From Rhizobium aethiopicum (GTDB lineage: Bacteria > Pseudomonadota > Alphaproteobacteria > Rhizobiales > Rhizobiaceae), in the NCBI RefSeq assembly GCF_014197535.1, contig NZ_JACIFV010000015.1:62001-126000 (forward strand): 64,000 nt of DNA, read 5' to 3'. Below the pieces are notes generated by a model. The model was not told the origin of the DNA, searched no databases, and saw only the letters and a list, made by a program, of their open reading frames with translations. The stretch's first letter is position 1. Each line of letters starts with the position of its first letter. This document shows, piece after piece, positions 1 through 8,269 of this stretch. Position numbers and translations under genes: made by a program.

Positions 1-361
1 TGAGGAAAGGCGAGAGCAGGCCGTTGACCGCACCGACATCGAAGCCGAGCGAAGGCCAGCGGTTCTGGCTTTTGGCCGTCAGCCCCTGGTAAAGCTCGAT
101 CATCGTCGCGCGCGTGTTCGGCTCGGTGCGCCCGCCGCTGCCTGTCGTTACCAGCGCGTTCGGTTCGGCGGCCCCTGCCGTCAGGATGCCGCGCGGGCGG
201 TGATATTTGAAGCTGCGGCCGACAAGCTGGATACCGTTGGCCAGCAGCGCCGAGGCGAGCGTGTCGCCCGGATGGCCTTCCAGCGCCTTGCCGTCGAAGG
301 TAAAGCCGAGTGTCGCGGCCCGGTCGATGCGGCCGCCGGAGGAAAGACGGAAGCTCGTCAT
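1..361 (-). CDS. soxA: N-methylglutamate dehydrogenase / sarcosine oxidase alpha subunit, N-terminal part
   Basis: Partial gene; only about the first 120 residues lie in the window and the rest runs off the left edge. The reverse strand reads MTSFRLSSGGRIDRA, followed by an FDGKALEGHPGDTLASALLANG segment typical of the N-terminal 2Fe-2S ferredoxin-like domain of heterotetrameric sarcosine oxidase alpha subunits. Its ATG overlaps the soxD stop by 4 bases (ATGA), so the two are translationally coupled. In known family members the C-terminal part carries a GcvT-type folate domain, which is not visible here. Given the glxBCD-glnT neighbours, the complex is more likely N-methylglutamate dehydrogenase (MgdC) than a true sarcosine oxidase. 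Confidence 0.85.
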   Translation of the reverse strand, partial: MTSFRLSSGGRIDRAATLGFTFDGKALEGHPGDTLASALLANGIQLVGRSFKYHRPRGILTAGAAEPNALVTTGSGGRTEPNTRATMIELYQGLTAKSQNRWPSLGFDVGAVNGLLSPFL

Positions 362-639
362 GCCGGTTCTCCGCCGAGCTTGGCAAGGGCGGCATCCCTG
401 ACCCCATGCACCTTATGGGTGACGGTATCGCGCTCGACGATCAGCCAGCGGCGGCAGCCGGAGGAATGGTGCCAATATTCGCTGTGGCGGCCCTTCGGAT
501 TGTCGCGCAGATAGACATAGTCGTACCAGGCATCCGCGCCGGCATCCGGCGCCGGCCGGACAAGCTTCGCATCGCCGCGGATCGAGAATTCCTCTTTGGG
601 CCGGGCGCCGCAATGGGGACATGAAATCAGGCTCGCCAT
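358..639 (-). CDS. soxD: N-methylglutamate dehydrogenase / sarcosine oxidase delta subunit
   Basis: Small 93-residue subunit of the heterotetrameric SoxBDAG family. It opens MASLISCPHCGARP, with a CPHC pair, and has a second Cys near position 62 and a conserved His-rich stretch (YWHHSSGCRRW). These are the zinc-binding features of SoxD. The length is normal for the family. It lies 13 bases after soxB and overlaps soxA, giving the usual B-D-A order. In methylotrophs this protein corresponds to MgdB of N-methylglutamate dehydrogenase, and context favours that role here. The subunit is a scaffold at the alpha/beta interface rather than a catalyst. Confidence 0.9.
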   Translation of the reverse strand: MASLISCPHCGARPKEEFSIRGDAKLVRPAPDAGADAWYDYVYLRDNPKGRHSEYWHHSSGCRRWLIVERDTVTHKVHGVRDAALAKLGGEPA

Positions 640-652
640 CGTCTAAATGTCC

Positions 653-1903
653 TCAGTGCAGATTGGGCTGGGCGCCGACGCCCTTTTCGTCGATCTGATA
701 GCCGCGCGCGAAACGGTCGAGCCGGAAGGCGCGCGCCGTCTGATGCGGCGTGTTGCGGGCGATCAGATGGGCGTAACAGAAGCCGGAGGCGGGTGTGGCC
801 TTGAAGCCGCCGTAACACCAGCCGGCGTTGAGATAGAGATTATCGATATGGGTGCGGTCGATGATCGGCGAGCCGTCCATGCTCATGTCCATCACCCCGC
901 CCCAGGAGCGCAGATAACGCACGCGCGACAAGGAAGGGATCATCGCCACCCCCGCCTCGGCAACATGTTCGACCGAAGCCAGATTGCCGCGCTGCGCATA
1001 GGAATTATAGCCGTCGATATCGCCGCCGAAGACGAGGCCGCCCTTGTCGGATTGGGAGACGTAAAAATGCCCGGCGCCGAAGGTGACGACGTTGTCGATG
1101 AAAGGCTTCAGCCCTTCGGAAACGAAGGCCTGCAGCACATGGCTTTCGATCGGCAGGCGAAGGCCGGCCATATCGGCGACGACGGTGGAATTGCCGGCCG
1201 CCGCCAGCGCCAGCTTGCCGCAGCCGATGAAGCCCCTGCTGGTCTCGACGCCGGTCACCTTCCCGTTTTCGGTGCGGATACCGATGACTTCGCACTGGGT
1301 GATGATGTCGATGCCGCGGCCGTCTGCGCCGCGGGCATAGCCCCAGGCGACCGCGTCGTGGCGCACCGTGCCGCCGCGCGGCTGGTACAAACCACCCATG
1401 ACCGGGAAACGGGCATTGTCGAAATCGAGGAAGGGAAGCTTCCTGCGCACCGCCTGCCTGTCGAGCAGCTCGGCATCGACGCCGTGCAGCCGCATGGCGT
1501 TGCCGCGGCGCGTATAGGCGTCACGCTGCGCGTCGGAATGAAAAAGGTTGAGCACGCCGCGCTGCGAAACCATGGCGTTGAAGTTGAAGTCCTGCTCCAA
1601 GCCTTCCCAGAGTTTCATCGACAGTTCGTAGAAGGGATTGTTGCCCGGCAGCAGGTAGTTGGACCTTATGATCGTCGTGTTCCTGCCGATATTGCCGGAG
1701 CCGAGATAGCCCTTTTCGAGCACGGCGACATTGGTGACGCCGAATTCCTTGGCAAGATAATAGGCGGTGGCAAGACCGTGACCGCCGCCGCCGACGATGA
1801 CGACGTCGTAATGCGGCTTCGGCGCGGGGTCGCGCCAAGCGGGCGCCCAGCCCTTGTTGCCGCGAAGGCCGTTGAGGAAAATCGAAAGAGCGGAATAGCG
1901 CAT
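653..1903 (-). CDS. soxB: N-methylglutamate dehydrogenase / sarcosine oxidase beta subunit (FAD, DAO family)
   Basis: 416 residues, normal for SoxB. A dinucleotide-binding motif (VVIVGGGGHGLATAYYL) begins near residue 34, and a C-terminal DAO-fold segment (YLNAGWCYGGFKATPASG) lies near the usual site of the covalent flavin. The subunit oxidises an N-methyl amino acid, passing the methyl group as formaldehyde towards the folate domain of the alpha subunit. First gene of the minus-strand soxBDA(G) operon and divergent from glxA, with 87 bases between them. The family alone cannot separate sarcosine from N-methylglutamate. Linkage to glxBCD and glnT matches the mgdABCD-mgsABC-gmaS set of methylamine users, so I infer N-methylglutamate (MgdA). 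Confidence 0.9.
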   Translation of the reverse strand: MRYSALSIFLNGLRGNKGWAPAWRDPAPKPHYDVVIVGGGGHGLATAYYLAKEFGVTNVAVLEKGYLGSGNIGRNTTIIRSNYLLPGNNPFYELSMKLWEGLEQDFNFNAMVSQRGVLNLFHSDAQRDAYTRRGNAMRLHGVDAELLDRQAVRRKLPFLDFDNARFPVMGGLYQPRGGTVRHDAVAWGYARGADGRGIDIITQCEVIGIRTENGKVTGVETSRGFIGCGKLALAAAGNSTVVADMAGLRLPIESHVLQAFVSEGLKPFIDNVVTFGAGHFYVSQSDKGGLVFGGDIDGYNSYAQRGNLASVEHVAEAGVAMIPSLSRVRYLRSWGGVMDMSMDGSPIIDRTHIDNLYLNAGWCYGGFKATPASGFCYAHLIARNTPHQTARAFRLDRFARGYQIDEKGVGAQPNLH

Positions 1904-1990
1904 GGGTCAACCCGAAAAGAACGACTGCATGATGACAGAAGGGATGTGATTGACTTGCGCAATTGGGACTTCAATGATTAGAAAAGAGAC

Positions 1991-2962
1991 ATGCCCTCAG
2001 CGGAAACTAGGCCCGATAGCAGAAGTGTCCAGGAGATCGGCTTCATCCTGATTCCGGGATTCGCGCTGATGTCTTACGCTTCGGCGACCGAGCCGCTCAG
2101 GGCGGCAAACCTTCTGGCGGGGCGCGAGATCTATCGGCTACGGATATTCTCGCCGGATGGCGCATCGGCGCTCTCCTCCTCCGGCGTAAGCGTACCCGCC
2201 GAACCTCTGCCCGTCAGAGGCTCGGGGCTCGGAACGGCCTTCGTCTGCGCCGGCGGTTCGCCGCGCGACTGGCGGTATCCGGGCGTGTTTGCCTGTTTGC
2301 GGCAGCTGTCGCGCGAAGGTGTGAGGATCGGCGGAATCTCGGGCGGTCCCTATCTGATGGCCGCCGCCGGTCTGCTTGCCGGCCGCGACTTCACCGTCCA
2401 TTGGGAGCATGCGGCAGCCCTTCTCGAAGCCTTTCCGGATCTCACGCCGCGCCAGGCGCGCTTCGTGATCGACGGCAACCGCATCACCTGCGGCGGCGGC
2501 ATTGCGCCGCTCGATATGATGCATGTGCTGATCGCCGAGCGGATGGGGCCGGATTTCGCCCGCCGGGTCAGCGACTGGTATCTTCACACGGAGGTCAACG
2601 AACCCGCCGCTCCCCAGCGCGCCTCACTCGCCGAGCGCTACGGCGTCCACCACCCCGGCCTGCTCAATGTTCTCGAGCGGATGGAAGAGACGATCGAGAT
2701 GCCGCTCGACCGCGCAGCCATGGCGCTCATCGCCGGTGTCACTCCCCGTCACCTCGACCGGCTCTTTTCAACCCATCTCGGCACGACCTTTCTCGATCAG
2801 TATCACAGGATTAGGCTTCAGCATGCCCAACGCCTGCTGAAGCAGAGCCCGCTTTCCATCTCTGAAATCGCGGTCGCCACCGGTTTTTCCAGTTCGAGCC
2901 ATTTTTCCCGCATGTTTCGATCCGTCTACGGTACGGCTCCGAGTGAGGCGCGGCGCGATTGA
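1991..2962 (+). CDS. glxA: GlxA-type AraC family transcriptional regulator with DJ-1/PfpI-like domain
   Basis: 323 residues in two parts. Residues about 15-185 form a class I glutamine amidotransferase-like (DJ-1/PfpI) sensor fold. The C-terminal ~100 residues form an AraC double helix-turn-helix, ending ISEIAVATGFSSSSHFSRMF. The same architecture occurs in CdhR/GbdR regulators of carnitine and betaine catabolism and in S. meliloti GlxA. It lies between the divergent soxBDA operon and glxBCD, so it is the likely activator of methylamine catabolism; the ligand is unknown. ATG at 1991 is the first start of the conserved fold; no strong ribosome binding site is visible. Confidence 0.85.
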   Translation: MPSAETRPDSRSVQEIGFILIPGFALMSYASATEPLRAANLLAGREIYRLRIFSPDGASALSSSGVSVPAEPLPVRGSGLGTAFVCAGGSPRDWRYPGVFACLRQLSREGVRIGGISGGPYLMAAAGLLAGRDFTVHWEHAAALLEAFPDLTPRQARFVIDGNRITCGGGIAPLDMMHVLIAERMGPDFARRVSDWYLHTEVNEPAAPQRASLAERYGVHHPGLLNVLERMEETIEMPLDRAAMALIAGVTPRHLDRLFSTHLGTTFLDQYHRIRLQHAQRLLKQSPLSISEIAVATGFSSSSHFSRMFRSVYGTAPSEARRD

Positions 2963-3041
2963 GTTTTCTTCAAGGTTGAGGAAATTTCACTACCACGATA
3001 GGGTTGCCTTCAGACAAAAGAAGGCGGCAGCGGAAAAATCC

Positions 3042-3725
3042 ATGAAATCCAAACATGAAGCGGAAAAGCAACCGGAACCGGCGCATGGCGGACGCGCTGC
3101 TTTTTCTCAGGACCCGCACGCTGTCCGGGAGCCGAAGGAAAACAACCTCGAAATGGCGATCGGCCATGAGGTGCGCGCCTACCGCAAGAAGCTCGGCATC
3201 ACCGTCACCGATCTCGCGGCCGCAACCGGCATTTCGCTCGGCATGCTATCGAAGATCGAGAACGGCAATATCTCGCCGTCGCTGACGACGCTGCAATCGC
3301 TGTCGCGGGCGCTCGGCGTGCCGCTGACCGCGTTTTTCCGTCGCTTCGAGGAGCCGCGCAATGCCGTCTTCGTCAAGGCGGGGCAGGGCGTCGAACTCGA
3401 GCGGCGCGGCACCCGCGCCGGCCACCAATATAATCTGCTCGGCCATATCGACAACAATACCAGCGGGGTCATCGTCGAGCCCTATCTGATCACGCTGACG
3501 GCCGATTCCGACATCTTCCCGACCTTCCAGCACGAGGGGATGGAGTTTCTCTACATGCTCGAAGGCGAGGTCATCTACCGCCACGGCGACCAGCTTTTCC
3601 AGATGCAGCCGGGCGACAGCCTGTTCTTCGACGCCGATGCGCCGCATGGGCCGGAACAGCTGGTGAAACTGCCGAGCAGGTACCTCTCCATTATCAGCTA
3701 TCCCCAGCAGAATTCGCGAAGCTGA
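3042..3725 (+). CDS. XRE-family regulator with C-terminal cupin domain
   Basis: 227 residues from the ATG at 3042. A helix-turn-helix of Cro/C1 type (VTDLAAATGISLGMLSKIEN) lies around residues 50-75. After a linker, a cupin sensor fold follows, including the stretch HEGMEFLYMLEGEV and a second HGPEQLV box. The architecture is that of PuuR-like regulators that sense small amines or amino acids. An upstream in-frame start at 2943 would overlap glxA and adds unconserved sequence, so I prefer 3042. It sits directly ahead of glxBCD and is probably their second regulator, alongside GlxA. The ligand cannot be read from the sequence. Confidence 0.85.
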   Translation: MKSKHEAEKQPEPAHGGRAAFSQDPHAVREPKENNLEMAIGHEVRAYRKKLGITVTDLAAATGISLGMLSKIENGNISPSLTTLQSLSRALGVPLTAFFRRFEEPRNAVFVKAGQGVELERRGTRAGHQYNLLGHIDNNTSGVIVEPYLITLTADSDIFPTFQHEGMEFLYMLEGEVIYRHGDQLFQMQPGDSLFFDADAPHGPEQLVKLPSRYLSIISYPQQNSRS

Positions 3726-3814
3726 CTTGCCTTAGAAGAAAAGTTTATTCCTGCCAGTTGATGTCCTTTCATAGACCTGCTAGTCCTTTCTCAACATGAA
3801 AGGAGGCACAGCCT

Positions 3815-4720
3815 ATGTGCGGCATTGTTGGATTGTTCCTCAAGGACAAGAGCCTTGAGCCTCAGCTGGGAAACCTGCTCTCGGATATGCTGATCACCAT
3901 GACGGATCGCGGGCCGGACTCGGCCGGTATAGCGATCTATGGCGGCTCCGCAGAGGGCAAGGCGAAAATTACTATCCAGTCCAGCAATCCAGGCGCGGAC
4001 TTCGACGGCCTCGCCGCTGACCTCGAGGAAGCCGGCATCAAAGCCCATGTGTGGATCAAGAGCACGCACGCGGTCATTGAGCTTGATGCCTCCAAGCTTG
4101 GAGCAGTGCGCGAGGCGCTCGAACGGATTCGCCCGGCAGTCCGTCTTATGGGCTCGGGTGAGAGCGTCGAAATCTACAAGGAAATCGGTCTCCCAAAAGA
4201 TGTCGTGGCGCGGTTCGGTGTCCGCGCGATGAGCGGAACCCACGGCATCGGCCATACCCGCATGGCGACTGAATCCGCCGTCACCACGCTCGGCGCCCAT
4301 CCGTTCTCGACCGGCGCCGACCAGTGCCTCGTGCACAATGGCTCGCTGTCCAACCACAACAATCTGCGCCGTGAACTGGTGCGCGAAGGCATGATCTTCG
4401 AGACCCAGAACGATTCCGAAGTCGCCGCCGCCTATCTGACGGCCGAAATGGCCAAGGGCAAGGATCTCGGCCAGGCACTGACCGGCGCGCTCGACGATCT
4501 CGACGGCTTCTTCACCTTCGTCGTCGGCACCAAGTCCGGCTTTGGCGTGGTGCGCGACCCGATCGCCTGTAAGCCCGCCGTCATGGCCGAGACCGACCAG
4601 TATGTCGCCTTCGGTTCGGAATACCGCGCGCTGGTCAACCTTCCCGGCATCGAGAATGCCCGTGTCTGGGAGCCGGAGCCGGCAACCGTTTACTTCTGGG
4701 ATCACGACAAGGCCGCCTGA
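3815..4720 (+). CDS. glxB: N-methylglutamate synthase, glutamine amidotransferase-like subunit (MgsA type)
   Basis: 301-residue class II glutamine amidotransferase. It begins MCGIVGLF, with the catalytic N-terminal Cys2. Later blocks HTRMATESAVTTLGAHPF and CLVHNGSLSNHNNLR form the glutaminase pocket. A strong ribosome binding site (AAAGGAGG) lies about 10 bases upstream of the ATG. With GlxC and GlxD it rebuilds, from separate chains, three domains of glutamate synthase. In methylotrophs this trio is MgsABC, which transfers the methylamine of gamma-glutamylmethylamide to an acceptor, making N-methylglutamate. First gene of the glxBCD operon. Confidence 0.88.
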   Translation: MCGIVGLFLKDKSLEPQLGNLLSDMLITMTDRGPDSAGIAIYGGSAEGKAKITIQSSNPGADFDGLAADLEEAGIKAHVWIKSTHAVIELDASKLGAVREALERIRPAVRLMGSGESVEIYKEIGLPKDVVARFGVRAMSGTHGIGHTRMATESAVTTLGAHPFSTGADQCLVHNGSLSNHNNLRRELVREGMIFETQNDSEVAAAYLTAEMAKGKDLGQALTGALDDLDGFFTFVVGTKSGFGVVRDPIACKPAVMAETDQYVAFGSEYRALVNLPGIENARVWEPEPATVYFWDHDKAA

Positions 4721-4778
4721 GGGGCGCCCGAAAGCCAAGAGCCGTCGCAGACCGTCTTCCCGGCCCAACGAGGAATCA

Positions 4779-5465
4779 ATGCCCATATTCGATCTTTCCA
4801 ACACCCCTCTTCGCGAACTGAACAGCGCGCTGCACGCCCTTGCCGAAGGTGCCAACGACACGGAATTCGAAGTCATCAACCCGCGCGGCAGCCATGCCGT
4901 CGCCGTTGGCATCGACAGCCCGGTCACGGTCGCCGTCAAAGGCTCGGTCGGCTACTACTGCGCCGGCATGAATGACGGCGGCAGGGTGACGGTTCATGGT
5001 TCGGCCGGCCCGGGCGTTGCCGAAAACATGATGTCCGGCACCGTCGTCATCGAGGGCGACGCCAGCCAATATGCCGGCGCAACCGGCCGCGGCGGGTTGC
5101 TCGTCATCAAGGGCAATGCGGCATCGCGCTGCGGCATTTCGATGAAGGGCATCGACATCGTCGTTCACGGCAGCATCGGCCACATGTCGGCTTTCATGGG
5201 ACAGTCCGGCCATCTCGTCGTGCTCGGCGACGCCGGCGATGCGCTGGGGGATTCGCTCTACGAAGCCAAGCTGTTCGTCCGCGGTGAGGTCAAGAGCCTT
5301 GGCTCCGACTGCATTGAGAAAGAGATGCGGCCGGAGCATCTGGAAAAGCTTGCCGAACTGCTCGAAAGGGCGGGGGTCACCGGCGTCAGGCCCGAAGAGT
5401 TCAAGCGCTACGGCTCGGCTCGCAAGCTCTACAATTTCAACATCGACAACGCCGACGCGTATTGA
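4779..5465 (+). CDS. glxC: N-methylglutamate synthase, GltB C-terminal-like (GXGXG) subunit (MgsB type)
   Basis: 228 residues from the ATG at 4779, preceded by a GAGG-type ribosome binding site; a longer frame from 4542 only overlaps glxB and is discarded. The centre is a run of glycine-rich repeats (GSVGYYCAGMNDGG, ENMMSGTVVIEGD, GATGRGGLLVIKG). This is the right-handed beta-helix (GXGXG) that ends the large subunit of glutamate synthase. The domain is structural and links the amidotransferase and synthase parts. It lies 58 bases after glxB and 14 before glxD. Corresponds to MgsB of the N-methylglutamate pathway. Confidence 0.88.
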   Translation: MPIFDLSNTPLRELNSALHALAEGANDTEFEVINPRGSHAVAVGIDSPVTVAVKGSVGYYCAGMNDGGRVTVHGSAGPGVAENMMSGTVVIEGDASQYAGATGRGGLLVIKGNAASRCGISMKGIDIVVHGSIGHMSAFMGQSGHLVVLGDAGDALGDSLYEAKLFVRGEVKSLGSDCIEKEMRPEHLEKLAELLERAGVTGVRPEEFKRYGSARKLYNFNIDNADAY

Positions 5466-5479
5466 GGCGAGGGACATCC

Positions 5480-6808
5480 ATGAGCTATCACAACCCCTAT
5501 ACCCCGCCCCGCAAGTCCGCGACGTTCGACGATTATACGCTGGCCGAAATCCGCCGTGCGGCGGCCACCGGCATCTATGACATCCGTGGCGCCGGCACCA
5601 AGCGCAAGGTTCCGCATTTCGACGATCTCTTATTTCTCGGCGCCTCCATCTCGCGTTATCCGCTCGAAGGCTACCGCGAGAAGTGCGACACGACAGTGGT
5701 GCTCGGCTCACGTTTCGCCAAGAAGCCGATCACGCTCAAGACACCGATCACCATTGCCGGCATGAGCTTCGGCGCGCTTTCCGGCAATGCGAAGGAAGCG
5801 CTCGGCCGCGGTGCGACGATCGCGGGCACCTCGACCACCACAGGCGACGGCGGCATGACGGATGAAGAACGCGGCCATTCGCAAACACTGGTCTACCAGT
5901 ATCTGCCCTCCCGCTACGGCATGAACCCGAAGGATTTGCGCCGCGCCGATGCAATCGAAGTCGTGGTCGGCCAGGGCGCCAAGCCCGGTGGCGGCGGCAT
6001 GCTGCTCGGCCAGAAGATCTCTGACCGCGTCGCCAATATGCGCAATCTGCCGAAGGGCATCGACCAGCGCTCGGCCTGCCGCCATCCGGATTGGACCGGC
6101 CCCGACGATCTGGAAATCAAGATCATGGAACTGCGCGAAATCACCGATTGGGAAAAGCCGATCTACGTCAAGGTCGGCGGCGCGCGCCCGTATTACGATA
6201 CCGCTCTTGCCGTGAAGGCGGGTGCCGACGTCGTCGTGCTCGACGGCATGCAGGGCGGGACCGCGGCGACGCAGGACGTCTTCATCGAGAATGTCGGCAT
6301 GCCGACGCTTGCCTGCATTCGTCCGGCTGTTCAGGCGCTGCAGGATCTCGGTATGCACCGGAAGGTGCAGCTCATCGTTTCCGGCGGCATCCGCTCCGGC
6401 GCCGACGTTGCCAAGGCGCTGGCGCTCGGCGCCGACGCCGTGGCGATCGGCACGGCAGCGCTTGTGGCGATCGGCGACAACGATCCGCGCTGGGAAGAGG
6501 AATATCAGAAGCTCGGCACCACGGCCGGCGCTTATGACGACTGGCACGAAGGCAAGGATCCGGCCGGCATCACCACCCAGGATCCGGAGCTCGCAAAACG
6601 CCTCGACCCGGTCGCGGCCGGCCGCCGCCTCGCCAACTACCTGAAGGTGATGACGCTGGAGGCCCAGACGATCGCGCGTGCCTGTGGCAAGAACCACCTG
6701 CACAATCTCGAGCCGGAAGATCTCGTCGCACTGACGATCGAGGCATCGGCCATGGCGCAGGTGCCGCTCGCCGGCACCAACTGGATTCCCGGCAAGGGAG
6801 GCTTCTGA
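5480..6808 (+). CDS. glxD: N-methylglutamate synthase, FMN-binding GltB-like subunit (MgsC type)
   Basis: 442 residues from the ATG at 5480, with ribosome binding site GAGGCGAGGGA; an upstream in-frame ATG at 5462 overlaps the glxC stop. The fold is the FMN-binding glutamate synthase barrel. Visible blocks are GQGAKPGGGGMLLGQK, KVGGARPYYDTALAVKAG and SGGIRSGADVAKALALGADAVAIGT. Bacterial GltB usually has a C-x5-C-x4-C iron-sulphur triplet. I see no such triplet here; the four cysteines are widely spaced. Proposed role: catalytic synthase part of N-methylglutamate synthase, acting on glutamate-derived gamma-glutamylmethylamide. Confidence 0.88.
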   Translation: MSYHNPYTPPRKSATFDDYTLAEIRRAAATGIYDIRGAGTKRKVPHFDDLLFLGASISRYPLEGYREKCDTTVVLGSRFAKKPITLKTPITIAGMSFGALSGNAKEALGRGATIAGTSTTTGDGGMTDEERGHSQTLVYQYLPSRYGMNPKDLRRADAIEVVVGQGAKPGGGGMLLGQKISDRVANMRNLPKGIDQRSACRHPDWTGPDDLEIKIMELREITDWEKPIYVKVGGARPYYDTALAVKAGADVVVLDGMQGGTAATQDVFIENVGMPTLACIRPAVQALQDLGMHRKVQLIVSGGIRSGADVAKALALGADAVAIGTAALVAIGDNDPRWEEEYQKLGTTAGAYDDWHEGKDPAGITTQDPELAKRLDPVAAGRRLANYLKVMTLEAQTIARACGKNHLHNLEPEDLVALTIEASAMAQVPLAGTNWIPGKGGF

Positions 6809-6815
6809 TTTCTAC

Positions 6816-6838
6816 CGGCCGGGCAAACGTCCCGGCCG
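6816..6838 (+). other. GC-rich hairpin between glxD and glnT
   Basis: An 8-base perfect stem (CGGCCGGG/CCCGGCCG) with a 7-base loop, starting 8 bases after the glxD stop. No T-run follows, so it is more likely an mRNA stabiliser or attenuator within the operon than a full terminator. Confidence 0.5.
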
Positions 6839-6888
6839 TGTCATATCCATAACCAAAGTGTCTCCAAGAAATCCAAAGGGGAACGAGA

Positions 6889-8196
6889 ATGACACTGGAC
6901 CTTGCTGCTTTTGCCAGAGACAAAGGCATCAAATATTTCATGATCAGCTACACCGACCTGTTCGGCGGCCAACGCGCCAAGCTGGTTCCGGCGGAAGCGA
7001 TCGCCGATATGCAGAGAGATGGCGCCGGTTTCGCGGGCTTCGCCACCTGGCTCGATCTGACGCCTGCCCATCCCGACCTGTTTGCGGTTCCCGATGCTTC
7101 CTCCGTCATCCAGCTCCCATGGAAGAAGGACGTCGCATGGGTTGCAGCCGACTGCGTCATGGACGATCGGCCTGTCGAACAGGCGCCGCGCGTGCTGCTG
7201 AAAAGACTGGTCGCCGAGGCTGCGAAAGAAGGGCTCAGGGTGAAAACCGGCGTGGAGCCGGAGTTCTTCCTGATCTCCGCCGACGGCTCGGTGATTTCAG
7301 ATCAATTCGATACCGCCGAAAAGCCTTGCTACGATCAGCAGGCGGTGATGCGCCGCTACGACGTCATCGCCGAGATTTGCGATTACATGCTCGAACTCGG
7401 CTGGAAGCCCTATCAGAACGACCACGAGGATGCGAACGGCCAGTTCGAGATGAACTGGGAATATGACGATGTTCTGAAGACGGCGGACAAGCACTCCTTC
7501 TTCAAGTTCATGGTCAAGTCGATCGCCGAAAAGCACGGCCTTCGCGCCACCTTCATGCCGAAGCCATTCAAGGGCCTGACCGGAAACGGCTGCCACGCCC
7601 ACATCTCGGTTTGGGATATCGATGGCAGGGTCAACGCCTTCGCCGACAAGGAAATGCCCTTCGGGCTCTCCGCCCAGGGTAAAACCTTCCTCGGCGGCAT
7701 CATGAAACATGCCTCGGCGCTGGCCGCGATCACCAACCCGACGGTCAATTCCTACAAGCGCATCAACGCGCCAAGGACGATCTCGGGCGCAACATGGGCG
7801 CCGAATACCGTCACCTGGACCGGCAACAACCGGACGCACATGGTGCGTGTGCCAGGCCCCGGCCGCTTCGAACTGCGGCTGCCCGACGGCGCTGTTAACC
7901 CCTATCTCCTGCAGGCGATTATCATCGCCGCCGGCCTTTCGGGAATTCGATCGCAAGCCGATCCTGGTCGCCACTACGATATTGATATGTATCGTGACGG
8001 GCATACTGTGACCGACGCTCCCAAGCTGCCTCTCAATCTTCTCGATGCGCTGCGCGAATACGAAAAGGATGAAGAATTGCGAGCGTCGCTGGGGGCGGAG
8101 TTCTCCTCCGCCTACCTCAAACTGAAGCATAGCGAGTGGAACACCTATTGCTCGCACTTCACCGAGTGGGAGCGGAGCACCACTCTGGATATTTGA
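6889..8196 (+). CDS. glnT: Type III glutamine synthetase GlnT; probable gamma-glutamylmethylamide synthetase (GmaS)
   Basis: 435 residues, the length of rhizobial GlnT and of methylotroph GmaS. Glutamine synthetase landmarks are visible: VEPEFFLIS near residue 125, HEDANGQFEMNW with metal-binding acidic residues, the ATP block KPFKGLTGNGCHAHIS, and RVPGPGRFELRLPD near 325. A ribosome binding site (AAAGGGGAACGAG) precedes the ATG. GlnT proteins make glutamine poorly, while homologues in methylamine users ligate methylamine to glutamate with ATP. Position directly after glxBCD and before purU argues for GmaS activity. Ordinary glutamine synthesis remains the alternative. Confidence 0.88.
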   Translation: MTLDLAAFARDKGIKYFMISYTDLFGGQRAKLVPAEAIADMQRDGAGFAGFATWLDLTPAHPDLFAVPDASSVIQLPWKKDVAWVAADCVMDDRPVEQAPRVLLKRLVAEAAKEGLRVKTGVEPEFFLISADGSVISDQFDTAEKPCYDQQAVMRRYDVIAEICDYMLELGWKPYQNDHEDANGQFEMNWEYDDVLKTADKHSFFKFMVKSIAEKHGLRATFMPKPFKGLTGNGCHAHISVWDIDGRVNAFADKEMPFGLSAQGKTFLGGIMKHASALAAITNPTVNSYKRINAPRTISGATWAPNTVTWTGNNRTHMVRVPGPGRFELRLPDGAVNPYLLQAIIIAAGLSGIRSQADPGRHYDIDMYRDGHTVTDAPKLPLNLLDALREYEKDEELRASLGAEFSSAYLKLKHSEWNTYCSHFTEWERSTTLDI

Positions 8197-8222
8197 GTTC
8201 CCAGCCGCATCCGCGGCCATCT

Positions 8223-8250
8223 CCCCGTGCCACGGGCACGGGGTCTTTCT
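8223..8250 (+). terminator. Rho-independent terminator after glnT
   Basis: Perfect 9-base stem (CCCCGTGCC/GGCACGGGG) with a 3-base loop, followed by TCTTTCT. It lies between the glnT stop and purU, so purU may be transcribed only by read-through or from its own promoter. Confidence 0.7.
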
Positions 8251-8269
8251 CCTTCGTTCGGATCGTCCC

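Noticed and set aside
358..1903. True sarcosine oxidase operon
   Set aside because: The subunits fit sarcosine oxidase, but linkage to glxBCD, glnT and dmm genes matches N-methylglutamate dehydrogenase better. Kept as an alternative; folA/glyA-type partners of sarcosine use are absent nearby.
647..1981. 444-codon plus-strand frame
   Set aside because: Antisense shadow of soxB; high-GC third positions keep the opposite strand open and the translation has no recognisable family.
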